A stretch of 64,000 nucleotides of DNA from CAINVV01 sp963663675 (GTDB lineage: Bacteria; Bacteroidota; Bacteroidia; Bacteroidales; Prolixibacteraceae): assembly GCA_963663675.1 (NCBI GenBank), contig OY760498.1, positions 2,790,001-2,854,000 on the forward strand, written 5' to 3'. The translations under genes and the position numbers were made by a program. This document shows positions 7,433 through 15,778 of this stretch, piece by piece. Position 1 is the stretch's first letter, and every line of letters starts with the position of its first letter. Below the pieces are notes generated by a model. That model was given only the letters and a program-made list of their open reading frames with translations. It ran no database searches and had not been told where the DNA came from.

Positions 7433-9220
7433 ATGAAAACAATTGAAAATTATTTTGACGAAAATGAAATCTTGAAATTAATATGCAAGATTCGAGTAAA
7501 ACTTGCAAAAAACAGGTCGAAAAAACACTTATTACATTTGCTAACTTCAAATCCTGATTACAACTATCATATTAAGCACAAACCTGAGCCGATAAACGAT
7601 TTTGAAGTTTATCAAAAGAATCTGACCGAATTTTTATCTACAATATTACCTCCTCGAAAAAAGTGGGTGAAATTGGGAGAAAAATCACGAAGAAAACCAA
7701 ATAGGCCTAAGGAATTTTTGACCTCGAATGATAGAAATTATTACTGCCTTCTGAAGACAATAAAAAAAGAGAAAAAGCAGGAAACAAAGGCTCAATGGTT
7801 CATAAATCTGCAAAAATTTATTAATGAAATCACTGAAGTTTCACAAGGAATAAACTACGAAGTTTCAAAACCAATCATTTTACCAAAACCAAAAGATAAA
7901 ATAAAACGGAACGACCGAAATAAATGCAGACCTATTTGCATTTTCAGTTTAAAAGATAGGATTGTATTAAGTTTGACTAATAAATTCTTGACACGCATTT
8001 TTGATGAACAATTTCAAGACAGCTCATATGCTTTCAGGTCAAAAAGAAATTTACAAGGAAGCATAGTATCGCATCATGATTGTATTGTAGATATTGGAAA
8101 CTTTCGAAGTATGAATGTTGAAAGTGAGTTATTCGTTGTGGAATGCGATATGCAAAGCTTTTACGATACAGTAAACCATACTACGGCGATGGAACTATTT
8201 CAGTCCTTGATTGAAACAGCGAAAACCAAAAATCCATCTATAAATTTTGACACTCCATGTAGAATTTTCAGAAGTTATTTAAAAAGTTTTGCATTTAACA
8301 TTGACATACCAAAGGAAACGGACTCCGATTATTGGTTATCTTATAGAATTCCAAACGGCTTTTTTGGTTGGATTGATGATGCAACTTTAAAAATACATTA
8401 CACAGACATTTCTGATGAAAGAATAGGTGTTCCTCAAGGAGGTGCACTTTCGGGACTAATTGCGAACATATACCTAAACCCGGCGGACATAGAACTGAAA
8501 AAAAATGACGTGTTTTATCAACGATTTTGTGATGATATGATAATCATTGCAAAAGATTTCGACACTTGTGATAACGCAAAAAACATATACGAAGAAGAAT
8601 TGAAAAAACTGAAATTGTTTCCTCATAAATTCAAAAGCTCTAACGAATTAAAAGAAACAATTAGTGGAGAAACAAAATTGTCTAAGTTTTGGGACGGTAA
8701 ATCAAAAGGGCCTTACGCATGGGGAAAAGTTGAAGACAGTGCTTTTCCTTGGATTGGTTTTGTAGGTTATGAAATGGATTATATGGGAAACATTCGTATT
8801 CGCAAAAAATCTTTGATGAAAGAATTAAACAAGCAAAAAGTAATAATTCGTGAAATCAAAAATGCCATAAAAATAGGAATGCGAAAGCCGAAAGGAACAG
8901 CGACAGAATCTGCGATAAACAGACTTATTGGAATGTCTGTTGGAAGAGTCGGACTTGACAACTTTGATGAAGTTTCAACAGATATGTGTTGGAAAAATGG
9001 ATTTAAGGAATTAACAATTAACGAACATTCAATAAGACAAATAAAACAGTTAGACAGAAATAGAAGTAAACATTACTATAAGCTTCTCAAAGAAATTGAA
9101 CAACCGGATTTGGAATTTGATGAAGACCTAGAAGATGAAGAAAGAGAATTTGTAAGATATGATAAACCATTTAGCTACTATCATCAAATAATTGAAAGAA
9201 AAAGAAAGGCGAACCGCTAA
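7433..9220 (+). CDS. unusual reverse transcriptase (595 residues)
   Basis: A stand-alone reverse transcriptase. RT motifs in order: RPICIFSLKDRIV (166-178), YAFRSKRNLQGS (199-210), VVECDMQSFYDTVNH (235-249, first catalytic Asp D239), RIGVPQGGALSGLIANIYLNP (330-350), FCDDMIII (365-372, D367/D368, with F-C in place of the common Y-A) and WIGFVGYEM (440-448). About 150 extra residues precede RT1, and an insert (250-330) separates RT3 and RT4. After residue 450 there is a helical basic region and an acidic patch (EFDEDLEDEEREF) but no recognisable maturase X or HNH domain. It is not a group II maturase, retron RT or DGR RT by these motifs, and may belong to the unknown-group/defence RTs. A primase-like gene and candidate ncRNA precede it. 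Its TAA lies in attC-like site 2, where a group II intron has inserted. Confidence 0.8.
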   Translation: MKTIENYFDENEILKLICKIRVKLAKNRSKKHLLHLLTSNPDYNYHIKHKPEPINDFEVYQKNLTEFLSTILPPRKKWVKLGEKSRRKPNRPKEFLTSNDRNYYCLLKTIKKEKKQETKAQWFINLQKFINEITEVSQGINYEVSKPIILPKPKDKIKRNDRNKCRPICIFSLKDRIVLSLTNKFLTRIFDEQFQDSSYAFRSKRNLQGSIVSHHDCIVDIGNFRSMNVESELFVVECDMQSFYDTVNHTTAMELFQSLIETAKTKNPSINFDTPCRIFRSYLKSFAFNIDIPKETDSDYWLSYRIPNGFFGWIDDATLKIHYTDISDERIGVPQGGALSGLIANIYLNPADIELKKNDVFYQRFCDDMIIIAKDFDTCDNAKNIYEEELKKLKLFPHKFKSSNELKETISGETKLSKFWDGKSKGPYAWGKVEDSAFPWIGFVGYEMDYMGNIRIRKKSLMKELNKQKVIIREIKNAIKIGMRKPKGTATESAINRLIGMSVGRVGLDNFDEVSTDMCWKNGFKELTINEHSIRQIKQLDRNRSKHYYKLLKEIEQPDLEFDEDLEDEEREFVRYDKPFSYYHQIIERKRKANR

Positions 9221-11132
9221 TCGAGTAGACGGCCCCGCCAGTAAAAACTGACGGGGAGCGCCTCTCACACCACTGTACGTACGGGCCTCGTATACAGCGG
9301 TTCATTAAGATGTGGAGCAATTTTCTCGTAATAACCAAGCAAAGCCTCATAACCTCTTTTGCGCAAGCGTTCCAAAGTAATCGTTGTTATCAAGATCGGG
9401 CTCTGGGCAACAGCCCATCCACCCATCCGGGTTCTACTCCATGAATAGGCATGATCCTGATCAACCCCCAATCGGATAAGGTTCTTCCTCTTTCGTTCAG
9501 GTTTCTTCCAGTGATGCCAGATACAGTACCTTAACCGGTTACGCAGCCAGCCGTCCAGCTCCTTTAGCTTGCCCTGAATACTTGCCATACGGAAGTAGTT
9601 GAGCCAGCCTCTGGCAGTTACTTTGAGCTTTTGGATGCGTTCGCCAAAGGTACTTGGAGTGGTTTTCCGTGTGATGATCTTGAGTTTCTGCTTGAGCGAT
9701 TTCCAACTTTTGTCGCTTACCACCAGCTGGTATTTGCCTTTCTCGCCCTTCACATACGTGGGAACAAATCCGTATCCCAGTAACGTAAAGTTCCCAGGTT
9801 TGCGTATGCCACTTTTCTCCCGGTTGATCGGTAGTTTCAACTTGTCCTTCAAGAACAAATAGATGTTATTTCCAATCTTTCGGGCAGCCGCATGACTTTT
9901 CGTATAAATACTGAAGTCATCGGCATAGCGGACATAGCGGTGGCCTTGCTTTGCCAGCTCCTTATCCAACTCATTGAGCATGATATTGGACAGCAGTGGA
10001 CTGAGCGGGCTTCCCTGTGGCACGCCTTTTCTGCGTTTGACCAGTTTCCCGTTAATTTGAATCGGGGCTCTCAGCCATTTGCGGATCAGGCGTAGCGTGA
10101 GCGGACATTTTACCTTACGGTACAGCAATTGCAACAGGATACTGTGGTCTACTTCATCGAAGAAACTCCTTAAGTCAATGTCAACGATGTGGTGGTAGCC
10201 CGAGTTGATGTATTCCTGTGCTTTCAGTACTGCTTGTTGGGCGTTGCGATTGGGTCGGAAACCATAGCTGTAATCCTCAAATTCCATCTCAAACTTGATA
10301 GCGATTATCTGTCCCACCGCTTGTTGCAACATTCGGTCGATAACCGTGGGAATGCCCAGAAGGCGGGTTTTCCCATTGCTCTTAGGTATTTCTACCCCTA
10401 AGATGGCTTGTGGCAAATACTCCCCCTGTCGTAATTCGGATTCAATACGTTCCCTGTTATTGGTCAGGTAATTGTACAGCTCCTTCACGGACATACCATC
10501 CACGCCTGCCGAACCCTTGTTTGACAATACCTGGCGATAAGCCCGCATTACGTTTCTTCTGTTCAATACTTGTTCAATCATCTCACTTGTTTAATCCTTT
10601 TGCCCTGTTCCGCTTATAACAAGGCTAGCATAGCATCCCTGTTGAATTTGGAACATCTTAATGTTCAGCCCTTCACTGGTCTGTGAGTCCTCTGCGGTAT
10701 CTGTCCGCAGCTCGTATTCCCCAACTAATATGGCTTCTGCTGACTTCTTGGCACATAGAAACCGAATCTATTCCAAGACCTCCCCTGGTAAAAGCTTTTC
10801 CCTTCATCCAATCCCTGCAGCATCTACTACTAAACGATTTTGGTATTCTTAGGACGTTACAATGCTGTGCTTGCTTATCCTCGTTCAATAGCCTCATATG
10901 CCGTTTCTGTTCGTCAGTACCGGACTTTGCAGTCTCGCTTCCTTCAGTGCATGGGTCACCCCAAACCACCTTGCGACTTACTAATACTTCTGAGCGTTAC
11001 CTCAGCGCACAAGGGACTTTCACCCTCTGGAAAAATGCACTCGCTGTTAAAACTCTTTTGTAACCGAAAATTTGTATTTTAGAAGTTTTTCAAGAGCTTA
11101 CAACGAGTGCGCTCTGCTTATGCAGGGCGCAC
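9220..11132 (-). mobile_element. group II intron, probably class C
   Basis: The 5' end on the minus strand is GTGCGCCCTG (complement of 11132 downward), the conserved bacterial group II start. The 3' end is CTACTCGAT, ending in the expected AY at 9220-9221. Domain V lies at 9269-9301 and folds with a CGC triad, which is seen in class C introns such as that of Oceanobacillus. Domain VI is the hairpin around 9229-9260. The maturase lacks an endonuclease domain, and the 1.9-kb length also fits class C. The 5' exon is the stem-loop of attC-like site 2, in line with class C insertion next to hairpins. The 550 nt from 10582 to 11132 hold RNA domains I-III. The orientation is opposite to the cassette genes. 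Confidence 0.8.
9265..10581 (-). CDS. ltrA: group II intron reverse transcriptase/maturase
   Basis: A 438-residue intron-encoded protein. It contains an N-terminal RT0 region (LNRRNVMRAYRQVLSNKGSAGVDGM), RT motifs YGFRPNRNAQQAV, IVDIDLRSFFDEVDH, GVPQGSPLSPLLSNIMLNELD and the catalytic YADD in VRYADDFSIY. The thumb/maturase X domain follows (ARGWLNYFRMA, LRYCIWHHWKKPERKRKNL). No HNH endonuclease motif is visible after X, typical of class C introns. The TGA stop lies just beyond domain V, which overlaps the coding end. The protein should promote splicing and retrohoming of its intron. It looks intact. Confidence 0.92.
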   Translation of the reverse strand: MIEQVLNRRNVMRAYRQVLSNKGSAGVDGMSVKELYNYLTNNRERIESELRQGEYLPQAILGVEIPKSNGKTRLLGIPTVIDRMLQQAVGQIIAIKFEMEFEDYSYGFRPNRNAQQAVLKAQEYINSGYHHIVDIDLRSFFDEVDHSILLQLLYRKVKCPLTLRLIRKWLRAPIQINGKLVKRRKGVPQGSPLSPLLSNIMLNELDKELAKQGHRYVRYADDFSIYTKSHAAARKIGNNIYLFLKDKLKLPINREKSGIRKPGNFTLLGYGFVPTYVKGEKGKYQLVVSDKSWKSLKQKLKIITRKTTPSTFGERIQKLKVTARGWLNYFRMASIQGKLKELDGWLRNRLRYCIWHHWKKPERKRKNLIRLGVDQDHAYSWSRTRMGGWAVAQSPILITTITLERLRKRGYEALLGYYEKIAPHLNEPLYTRPVRTVV

Positions 11133-11276
11133 ACACGGGTTTTGCGTTAGTGGGCGGACAATGCAAATAGAAACATTTGAGCAATTAATAAACTTTGGTG
11201 CTGGCAGACAGTTTTCGGTTTCAAAAGCCCACCAACGCAAAGCCCGAAACCGTTAGCACACATTAAAACAAGGGAA

Positions 11277-12425
11277 ATGAGATATTTTAACTGTTCTATG
11301 ATTGTTTTCATTTTGATTATTCAAAATGTCAATTCGCAGAATTTATTATTAAAAGGGAAATTGATAGGATTTGAGGATGGTACAAGAATCATAATAAATC
11401 CATTCCTTGATAATCTGGACATTAATAGAGATGATGAAACAGAATTATTGTTAAATAATGGTGAATTTGAATTTGCTAAACATCTGGATAAGCCAACAAA
11501 ATATTCAATAAGAGTCCGACCTGTCAAGGTCGAAAATCTTACTGAATATGAGGACTTGACATTTTGGACAGAAAATACTCCAATGACTTTAAATGGTATT
11601 AAAGGTCAAGTTTTTCAATCTGAGATAAAAGGCTCAGAAATACAAGATCAATATTTCGAGTATATAAAAAGCATATTTAAATTGCAAGATTTAGTAAAAC
11701 AAATTATGGATTCTGTTAAGACTATGCCAAATTTATCAGAAGATAAAAAGTCAGAAATGCGAACTAGATTTCGTTCGATATCTGACATAATAGAGAAAAG
11801 GAAATGGGATTTTGTATACGGTAATCCACAATATTTTTGTGCGTCTCCCGAATTAGTTTTCTTAATAACATTTTATCCGGAACATTTAGAAAAGGGTAAG
11901 TTATATAAGTTTTATACTGAAATGCCTCCTGTATTAAAGTCAAAAGTTTATGGTCAGCAGATTAAAGCTTTTGTTGATAAAAACAAAACAAAACTACCTG
12001 AACTCAAGATTGGTGATTATCCTTATAACTTTTCATTAAATGACACTGCTGGCAATGAAATTAAATTCTCATCAATTAATGGCAAAATAATTTTATTAGA
12101 TTTTTGGGGGGCAGGTTGTGGGCCATGCAGGATGAAAAATAAAAATTATGTTAAACTTTATGCAGACTATAAAGGTAAAGGATTTGAGATTGTTTCAGTA
12201 AGTACTGACCAATCCAAAAAAATGTTAGCAAAAGCAATGAAAGAAGATAAAGTAACTTGGATATCTCTTTGGGACGAAAAGAAGGAAATACACAGAGATA
12301 TGTATCAAATAAAAGCCTTACCAACATCATATTTGATTGTTGACGGGAAGATTATGGCAATTGACCTAAGTGGAGATGACCTAAGACATGAAATAGAGAA
12401 AATATTAAATAAGACAAAAAATTAA
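11277..12425 (+). CDS. secreted TlpA-like thioredoxin-domain protein (cassette gene)
   Basis: A 382-residue protein with an N-terminal signal peptide (ends near VNSQN), an N-terminal region resembling DUF4369 (about 25-110), a helical middle, and a C-terminal redoxin/TlpA domain from about 248. The redox motif CGPC occurs in FWGAGCGPCRMKN, followed by the cis-Pro loop ALPTSYLI. It should act as a periplasmic or lipid-anchored disulfide reductase or isomerase; the partner is unknown. The gene begins 20 nt after attC-like site 2 and ends 7 nt before site 3, so it occupies one cassette. It has the same domain plan as the gene at 14459 but is clearly divergent from it. Confidence 0.82.
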   Translation: MRYFNCSMIVFILIIQNVNSQNLLLKGKLIGFEDGTRIIINPFLDNLDINRDDETELLLNNGEFEFAKHLDKPTKYSIRVRPVKVENLTEYEDLTFWTENTPMTLNGIKGQVFQSEIKGSEIQDQYFEYIKSIFKLQDLVKQIMDSVKTMPNLSEDKKSEMRTRFRSISDIIEKRKWDFVYGNPQYFCASPELVFLITFYPEHLEKGKLYKFYTEMPPVLKSKVYGQQIKAFVDKNKTKLPELKIGDYPYNFSLNDTAGNEIKFSSINGKIILLDFWGAGCGPCRMKNKNYVKLYADYKGKGFEIVSVSTDQSKKMLAKAMKEDKVTWISLWDEKKEIHRDMYQIKALPTSYLIVDGKIMAIDLSGDDLRHEIEKILNKTKN

Positions 12426-12431
12426 CGTGCG

Positions 12432-12555
12432 CTAACATGCAATATAGCCAAAAAGGGTTTTAGTGGTATGCAAAGCTCATCGCCCGCATCCATTTCATTT
12501 TATCTTGATAGTGATGTTCTCCGTATTTCCTTTCAGGCCATATTGCCACCGTTAT
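12432..12555 (+). repeat. attC-like site 3
   Basis: A 124-nt site. CTAAC (12432-12436) is followed by 2 nt and the arm GCAATATAGCC (12439-12449), which pairs with GGCCATATTGC (12536-12546) at 10 of 11 positions. After 4 nt comes GTTAT (12551-12555). The right core is preceded by ACC, as in all four sites. The cores deviate from classical attC consensus in the outer bases. The toxin-antitoxin promoter lies just to the right. Confidence 0.6.
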
Positions 12556-12590
12556 GGTGCATATTGCTGCTTCTGTTCGACACATTAAAA

Positions 12591-12622
12591 TTTGGAAGTT
12601 AGTAACTTTTAAGTTACCTTTG
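12591..12622 (+). promoter_or_regulatory. Bacteroidota-type promoter of the toxin-antitoxin pair
   Basis: TTTG (12591-12594), a 20-nt spacer, then TACCTTTG (12615-12622) fit the TTTG-N19/20-TAnnTTTG promoter of Bacteroidota. The toxin ATG follows at 12639. An imperfect AGTTAGTAACTTTTAAGTTA stretch in the spacer might be an autorepression operator. Confidence 0.6.
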
Positions 12623-12638
12623 CGTAAATAAAAGACAA

Positions 12639-12980
12639 ATGGAGAAAATCCGCGAAATCATTGCTTACAAAAATCATTTTGAAGATTTTTTGAAAAGCCA
12701 ACCTGTTAAGGTTCAGAATAAAATCTTTAAGATAATCGAAGCTATTGAGACTTTGGAGCGGATTCCAACTACCTATTTGAAACTGATTTCCGGAACAAAC
12801 GGACTTTATGAGGCAAGAATTCAATTGGGATCTGACATTTGGCGTGTTTTCTGTTTTTTTGATAAGGGTAGGTTAGTTATTCTTCTGAATGGATTTCAGA
12901 AAAAAACTGAGAAAACGCCTAAAAATGAAATTGATAAAGCAATAAATCTAATGAATGAGTATTATGAAAGCAGAAAATAG
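12639..12980 (+). CDS. higB: RelE/HigB-type toxin
   Basis: A 113-residue protein of the RelE-superfamily HigB/Gp49-like group. It has a helical N-terminus, then LKLISGTNGLYEARIQLGSDIWRVFCFFDKGRLVILLNGFQKKT, the typical beta-sheet core with the arginines of YEAR and WRV, and a lysine-rich KKTEKTPKNEI stretch. Family members cleave mRNA on the ribosome. The gene order is toxin first and antitoxin second, with a 26-nt overlap with the antitoxin gene, as in HigBA modules. It has its own promoter and sits between attC-like sites 3 and 4. Toxin-antitoxin pairs are common integron cassettes. Confidence 0.85.
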   Translation: MEKIREIIAYKNHFEDFLKSQPVKVQNKIFKIIEAIETLERIPTTYLKLISGTNGLYEARIQLGSDIWRVFCFFDKGRLVILLNGFQKKTEKTPKNEIDKAINLMNEYYESRK

Positions 12981-13275
12981 TAACAAAGATCTTTCTACCT
13001 GGTCACAAATCAAGGATCAGGTATATGGCGAAAAAGGAACTGAAAGACGTGATAATCTGGAAAGAGAAGCTGAATCATTCAGAATTGGGCTGTTGCTAAA
13101 AAAAGCAAGAGAATCACGTAACATGACACAAGAGGAATTGGGGCAAATTATTGATAAGAAAAGAACCTATATCTCCAGGGTAGAGAATAACGGTTCAAAT
13201 ATCACTCTGAGTACTCTTTTCGAAATTGTTGAAAAGGGTTTAGGCGGAAAAGTAAATATTTCCATTGACGTTTAG
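12955..13275 (+). CDS. higA: XRE-family antitoxin
   Basis: A 106-residue protein with a helix-turn-helix of the Cro/C1 type at about residues 45-100 (LLKKARESRNMTQEELGQIIDKKRTYISRVENNGSNITLSTLFEIVEKGLG). It would neutralise the upstream toxin and repress the shared promoter at 12591-12622. ATG 12955 lies inside the toxin gene, a translational coupling typical of these pairs. The first 40 residues are polar and could bind the toxin. It ends 20 nt before attC-like site 4. Confidence 0.85.
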   Translation: MSIMKAENSNKDLSTWSQIKDQVYGEKGTERRDNLEREAESFRIGLLLKKARESRNMTQEELGQIIDKKRTYISRVENNGSNITLSTLFEIVEKGLGGKVNISIDV

Positions 13276-13294
13276 TCAGTAACCTATACGCACC

Positions 13295-13418
13295 ATAACA
13301 AACGCCAAATACCATGCGGGGTCAGTAAATCATCTACATTTCTCCTGCCGGAAACACAAACCAGACTGAAACTAATAAACTTCATAAACCCGCCCGGCAC
13401 TTGGCGTCAGACCGTTAA
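13295..13418 (+). repeat. attC-like site 4
   Basis: A 124-nt site. ATAAC (13295-13299) is followed by 2 nt and ACGCCAA; the right side has TTGGCGT, then cagacc and GTTAA (13414-13418). GCGGG/CCCGC adds inner pairing. The right flank CAGACCGTTA is identical to that of site 1. It closes the toxin-antitoxin cassette and is the last site I can see. No further cassette follows. Confidence 0.55.
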
Positions 13419-13470
13419 AATAATAAATCAAAGCATAATTTAATTCCGATGTCGGTCTTGAATGGTTCTC

Positions 13471-14222
13471 ACCAACCTCCTCACAATCCCCGGACAAAAC
13501 GAGCAACCATACCGCGTTTTGAAACTATTTAAGTAAAGTTGATGTAAGCGATCTAAACAATTGTTAATGTGCGCATTATGCTTTTTGCGGTCTATCCCGC
13601 TCTCACTCTTTCTCTCTACCTGTGGCTGACAAAATTTGCGATTGTCATAACCAAACTATCTTGCGTTATTCATTTTCCGGATCAGTCCCAAAAGCATTCT
13701 GGACAATTCTTCAAGTTGCACTGAATAGCTGGAAAATTGCTCCTGACTAATCTCTTTTTGTTCAATCAGGTATTCTAAGATTGCCATGCACTCAAAAGCA
13801 CTTCCCCCGGCTATGACAAAGAAATTTTTTCTGTCATTTAAGCTGAACCGGGAAGTACCTTCAGCAATATTAAGCATTATGCTAAAGGAGGCCCGCCTGA
13901 GCTGATCGTTTGTAACCTTGTCAAAGTTCTTCTCACGGATTTGAAGGGAAATCTCTTTGCACAAGCTTTTGGACTTTTGATAGACATCGAGTTTTTGAAA
14001 ATCAAACATAGGTCTTATGGAATAATAATAAATACCATAAGTTACGGGAAATGAAACACAAAAACGATTAATTTTTAGTAGAAAAGTATGAGAGTGAGAG
14101 CGAGTCTTGAGATTTAAGAAAGTTTGGGTGTGAGAGCGAGTTTTGTGGAAAAAAAATGAGAGTGAGGACTATTGCAGTTTTTACCCGCACTCGCTCTCAC
14201 TCTCACTCTTTTTCTGTACCCG
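13471..14222. repeat. 752-bp direct repeat, copy 1
   Basis: It aligns to 15779-16530 without gaps (constant offset 2308) and with roughly a dozen differences. It contains the four-helix-bundle gene on the minus strand and GA/CT-rich arms built from CTCTCACTC and its complement. It ends in GTACCCG, next to the 156-bp fragment. Confidence 0.9.
13656..14009 (-). CDS. four-helix bundle protein (S23/IVS family), copy 1
   Basis: A 117-residue protein of the four-helix-bundle family first known from intervening sequences in 23S rRNA. The pattern is FQKLDVYQKSKSL at the N-terminus, then LRRASFSIMLNIAEGTSR in the second helix and ...EYLIEQKEIS... in the third. Its function is unknown; related Avd proteins assist diversity-generating retroelements, but no template/variable repeat pair was seen here. 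It differs from the copy at 15964 by two residues (G for R before GSAF, L for F near the end). The conserved upstream GA-rich repeat might act in its expression. Confidence 0.88.
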   Translation of the reverse strand: MFDFQKLDVYQKSKSLCKEISLQIREKNFDKVTNDQLRRASFSIMLNIAEGTSRFSLNDRKNFFVIAGGSAFECMAILEYLIEQKEISQEQFSSYSVQLEELSRMLLGLIRKMNNAR

Positions 14223-14371
14223 TAACCATCGAAAAATTGAACCTTGTTGATGCAATTAACGATTTATCCCGGGCATTGGACAGATTACCGGGAATAAAGT
14301 ACCTGATTGAAAACATTCATCCTTAACCTGCCCGCCGGAGTAGTGGGAAACATCGAAATATCGAACCTGTT
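14216..14371 (+). pseudogene. 156-bp fragment related to 2995-3150
   Basis: The second copy of the remnant seen at 2995. Its frame VPVTIEKLNLVDAINDLSRALDRLPG... ends in a TAA after IHP, whereas the first copy stays open for about 20 more codons. Differences between the copies are largely silent in this frame. It abuts the end of the 752-bp repeat copy 1. The identity of the ancestral gene is unknown. Confidence 0.5.
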
Positions 14372-14458
14372 TTGACCATATTTTTTGTGATGATTTTACT
14401 ATTTTTATAACATATACTTTTCTGAAATACTTAACCAATAATCAACTAAAAAGTAAAT

Positions 14459-15724
14459 ATGAGAAATATCTGGTCTTTAACATTGATATTTATTATGTGT
14501 TTATATTCCAACGTCATAACGTCACAAGAAATAAGATGTAAACTCCAAGGAAGGGTCATAGGCAGAGAATCCAAGAACATTTTATTAGTTAATGAAAGAG
14601 AAGATCCCAGGTTCGATGGGATAAAAATATCAATCGTTGATAATCTTTTTGAATATGAATTAAAATCACCTTTTATCGAAAAATACAGTTTGATTTTTGA
14701 AGATGATTTGCGGCGGGGAAGTTTTAAGCCAATATCCTTCTTTGCGGAAAATTGTCTGGTTGAATTTACTTTGTATACAGAAAATAAATTTGAACAAAAT
14801 TCTATAAACGGTGGATTGCTCACAAACGAAATGAAATCGTTCGAAGAAAAGCAAAAACAAATTTTTCAGCCTCTTTTTTCCTTATATGAAAAGGAAATTG
14901 ACACGTTACATAGTGTGAATAATATATACAGCGAGAAAACCAAAGCTCTGACGGAAAAAATAAAAACATCTGATAATACTTTAGAAAAGAATAAGTTATC
15001 AATACAGAAAGTAAAATTAATGGATACAAATGAAGCATACACATCTGAATATCTGTTATTAAGAAGTAAAATGGAATTTATTTACAAGCTAATGGTTGAT
15101 TGGCAATATGATTACGTTAAAACGAACACAGATATATTTTCATATTCTTTGTTGTTATCTACACTCCAAAGCTACAATCAAAGGAAGGCTTACCTTGATT
15201 TAGTACCATTAAAGATTTTGTATCCAAAATTCGCGGAGAAATATCCGTATCATCCGTATACGAAGCAAATAGGTGAAATGATTAACGCAATAAATTCCAT
15301 CAAAATAGGTAGTAAATTTATAGATTTCTCTGCGCAGACAGTTGATGGAAAGATTATAAAGATATCAGAAATTGTAAATGGTAAGGTTGCCTTGATTGAT
15401 TTATGGTCTTCTTGGTGTGGTCCGTGCAGGGCTCTTAACAAAAGTATAATACCAGTTTACGAACGTTTTAAGGATAAGGGATTTGTAATTATTGGAGTTG
15501 CCGGTGAATTTGAAAACACGAATGCGTTCAAAAAGACAATTGCTACCGACAATTACCCTTGGTTAAATCTTGTTGAGTTGGATAATAATTATGGGATATG
15601 GAACAAATATAATATTTCAGGTTCTGGTGGTTGTACCTACCTTATTGATCCCAACGGTACAATCGTCGCGATTCATTTAGACGCAGATGAGTTAGAGAGA
15701 CAACTTACAGAATTGCTTAAATGA
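14459..15724 (+). CDS. secreted TlpA-like thioredoxin-domain protein
   Basis: A 421-residue protein with a signal peptide (about 1-22, ending VITSQ), a DUF4369-like N-terminal beta domain, a long helical, probably coiled middle (about 120-230, Lys/Glu-rich), and a C-terminal redoxin domain with CGPC in WSSWCGPCRALN near residue 320. It shares its plan with the cassette gene at 11277. It lies between the two 752-bp repeats and is preceded by the 156-bp remnant. A periplasmic thiol-disulfide role is likely; the partner is unknown. Confidence 0.82.
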   Translation: MRNIWSLTLIFIMCLYSNVITSQEIRCKLQGRVIGRESKNILLVNEREDPRFDGIKISIVDNLFEYELKSPFIEKYSLIFEDDLRRGSFKPISFFAENCLVEFTLYTENKFEQNSINGGLLTNEMKSFEEKQKQIFQPLFSLYEKEIDTLHSVNNIYSEKTKALTEKIKTSDNTLEKNKLSIQKVKLMDTNEAYTSEYLLLRSKMEFIYKLMVDWQYDYVKTNTDIFSYSLLLSTLQSYNQRKAYLDLVPLKILYPKFAEKYPYHPYTKQIGEMINAINSIKIGSKFIDFSAQTVDGKIIKISEIVNGKVALIDLWSSWCGPCRALNKSIIPVYERFKDKGFVIIGVAGEFENTNAFKKTIATDNYPWLNLVELDNNYGIWNKYNISGSGGCTYLIDPNGTIVAIHLDADELERQLTELLK

Positions 15725-15778
15725 ATGAGTTAACTTAAATAAATAACATAATTGCAAGTCGAAAATCATCTTGTATTA

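Larger units (their letters stand above)
9217..11256 (+). repeat. attC-like site 2, split by a group II intron
   Basis: Removing the intron (9220-11132) joins CTA at 9217-9219 to AC at 11133-11134, restoring CTAAC. The arm CGGGTTTTGCGTTAGTGGGC (11136-11155) pairs with 11227-11246 at 18 of 20 positions plus one G:T. Five bases later comes GTTAG (11252-11256). The restored site is 127 nt, matching sites 1, 3 and 4 in size and layout. The stop codon of the RT gene falls in the left core, as is common for cassettes. The next ORF starts 20 nt after the right core. Confidence 0.65.

Noticed and set aside
7276..9220. Canonical retron
   Set aside because: The closing stem upstream of the RT fits, but the RT is about twice the usual length and its motifs (GVPQGGALSG, FCDD) are not those of retron RTs.
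10683..11082. Short ORFs in the 5' part of the group II intron
   Set aside because: They lie in the structured RNA domains of the intron on either strand and show no protein features.
2995..14371. The two 156-bp fragments as att sites of an integrated element
   Set aside because: They differ at about 20 sites with mostly silent changes, which fits diverged gene copies rather than a recent target duplication.
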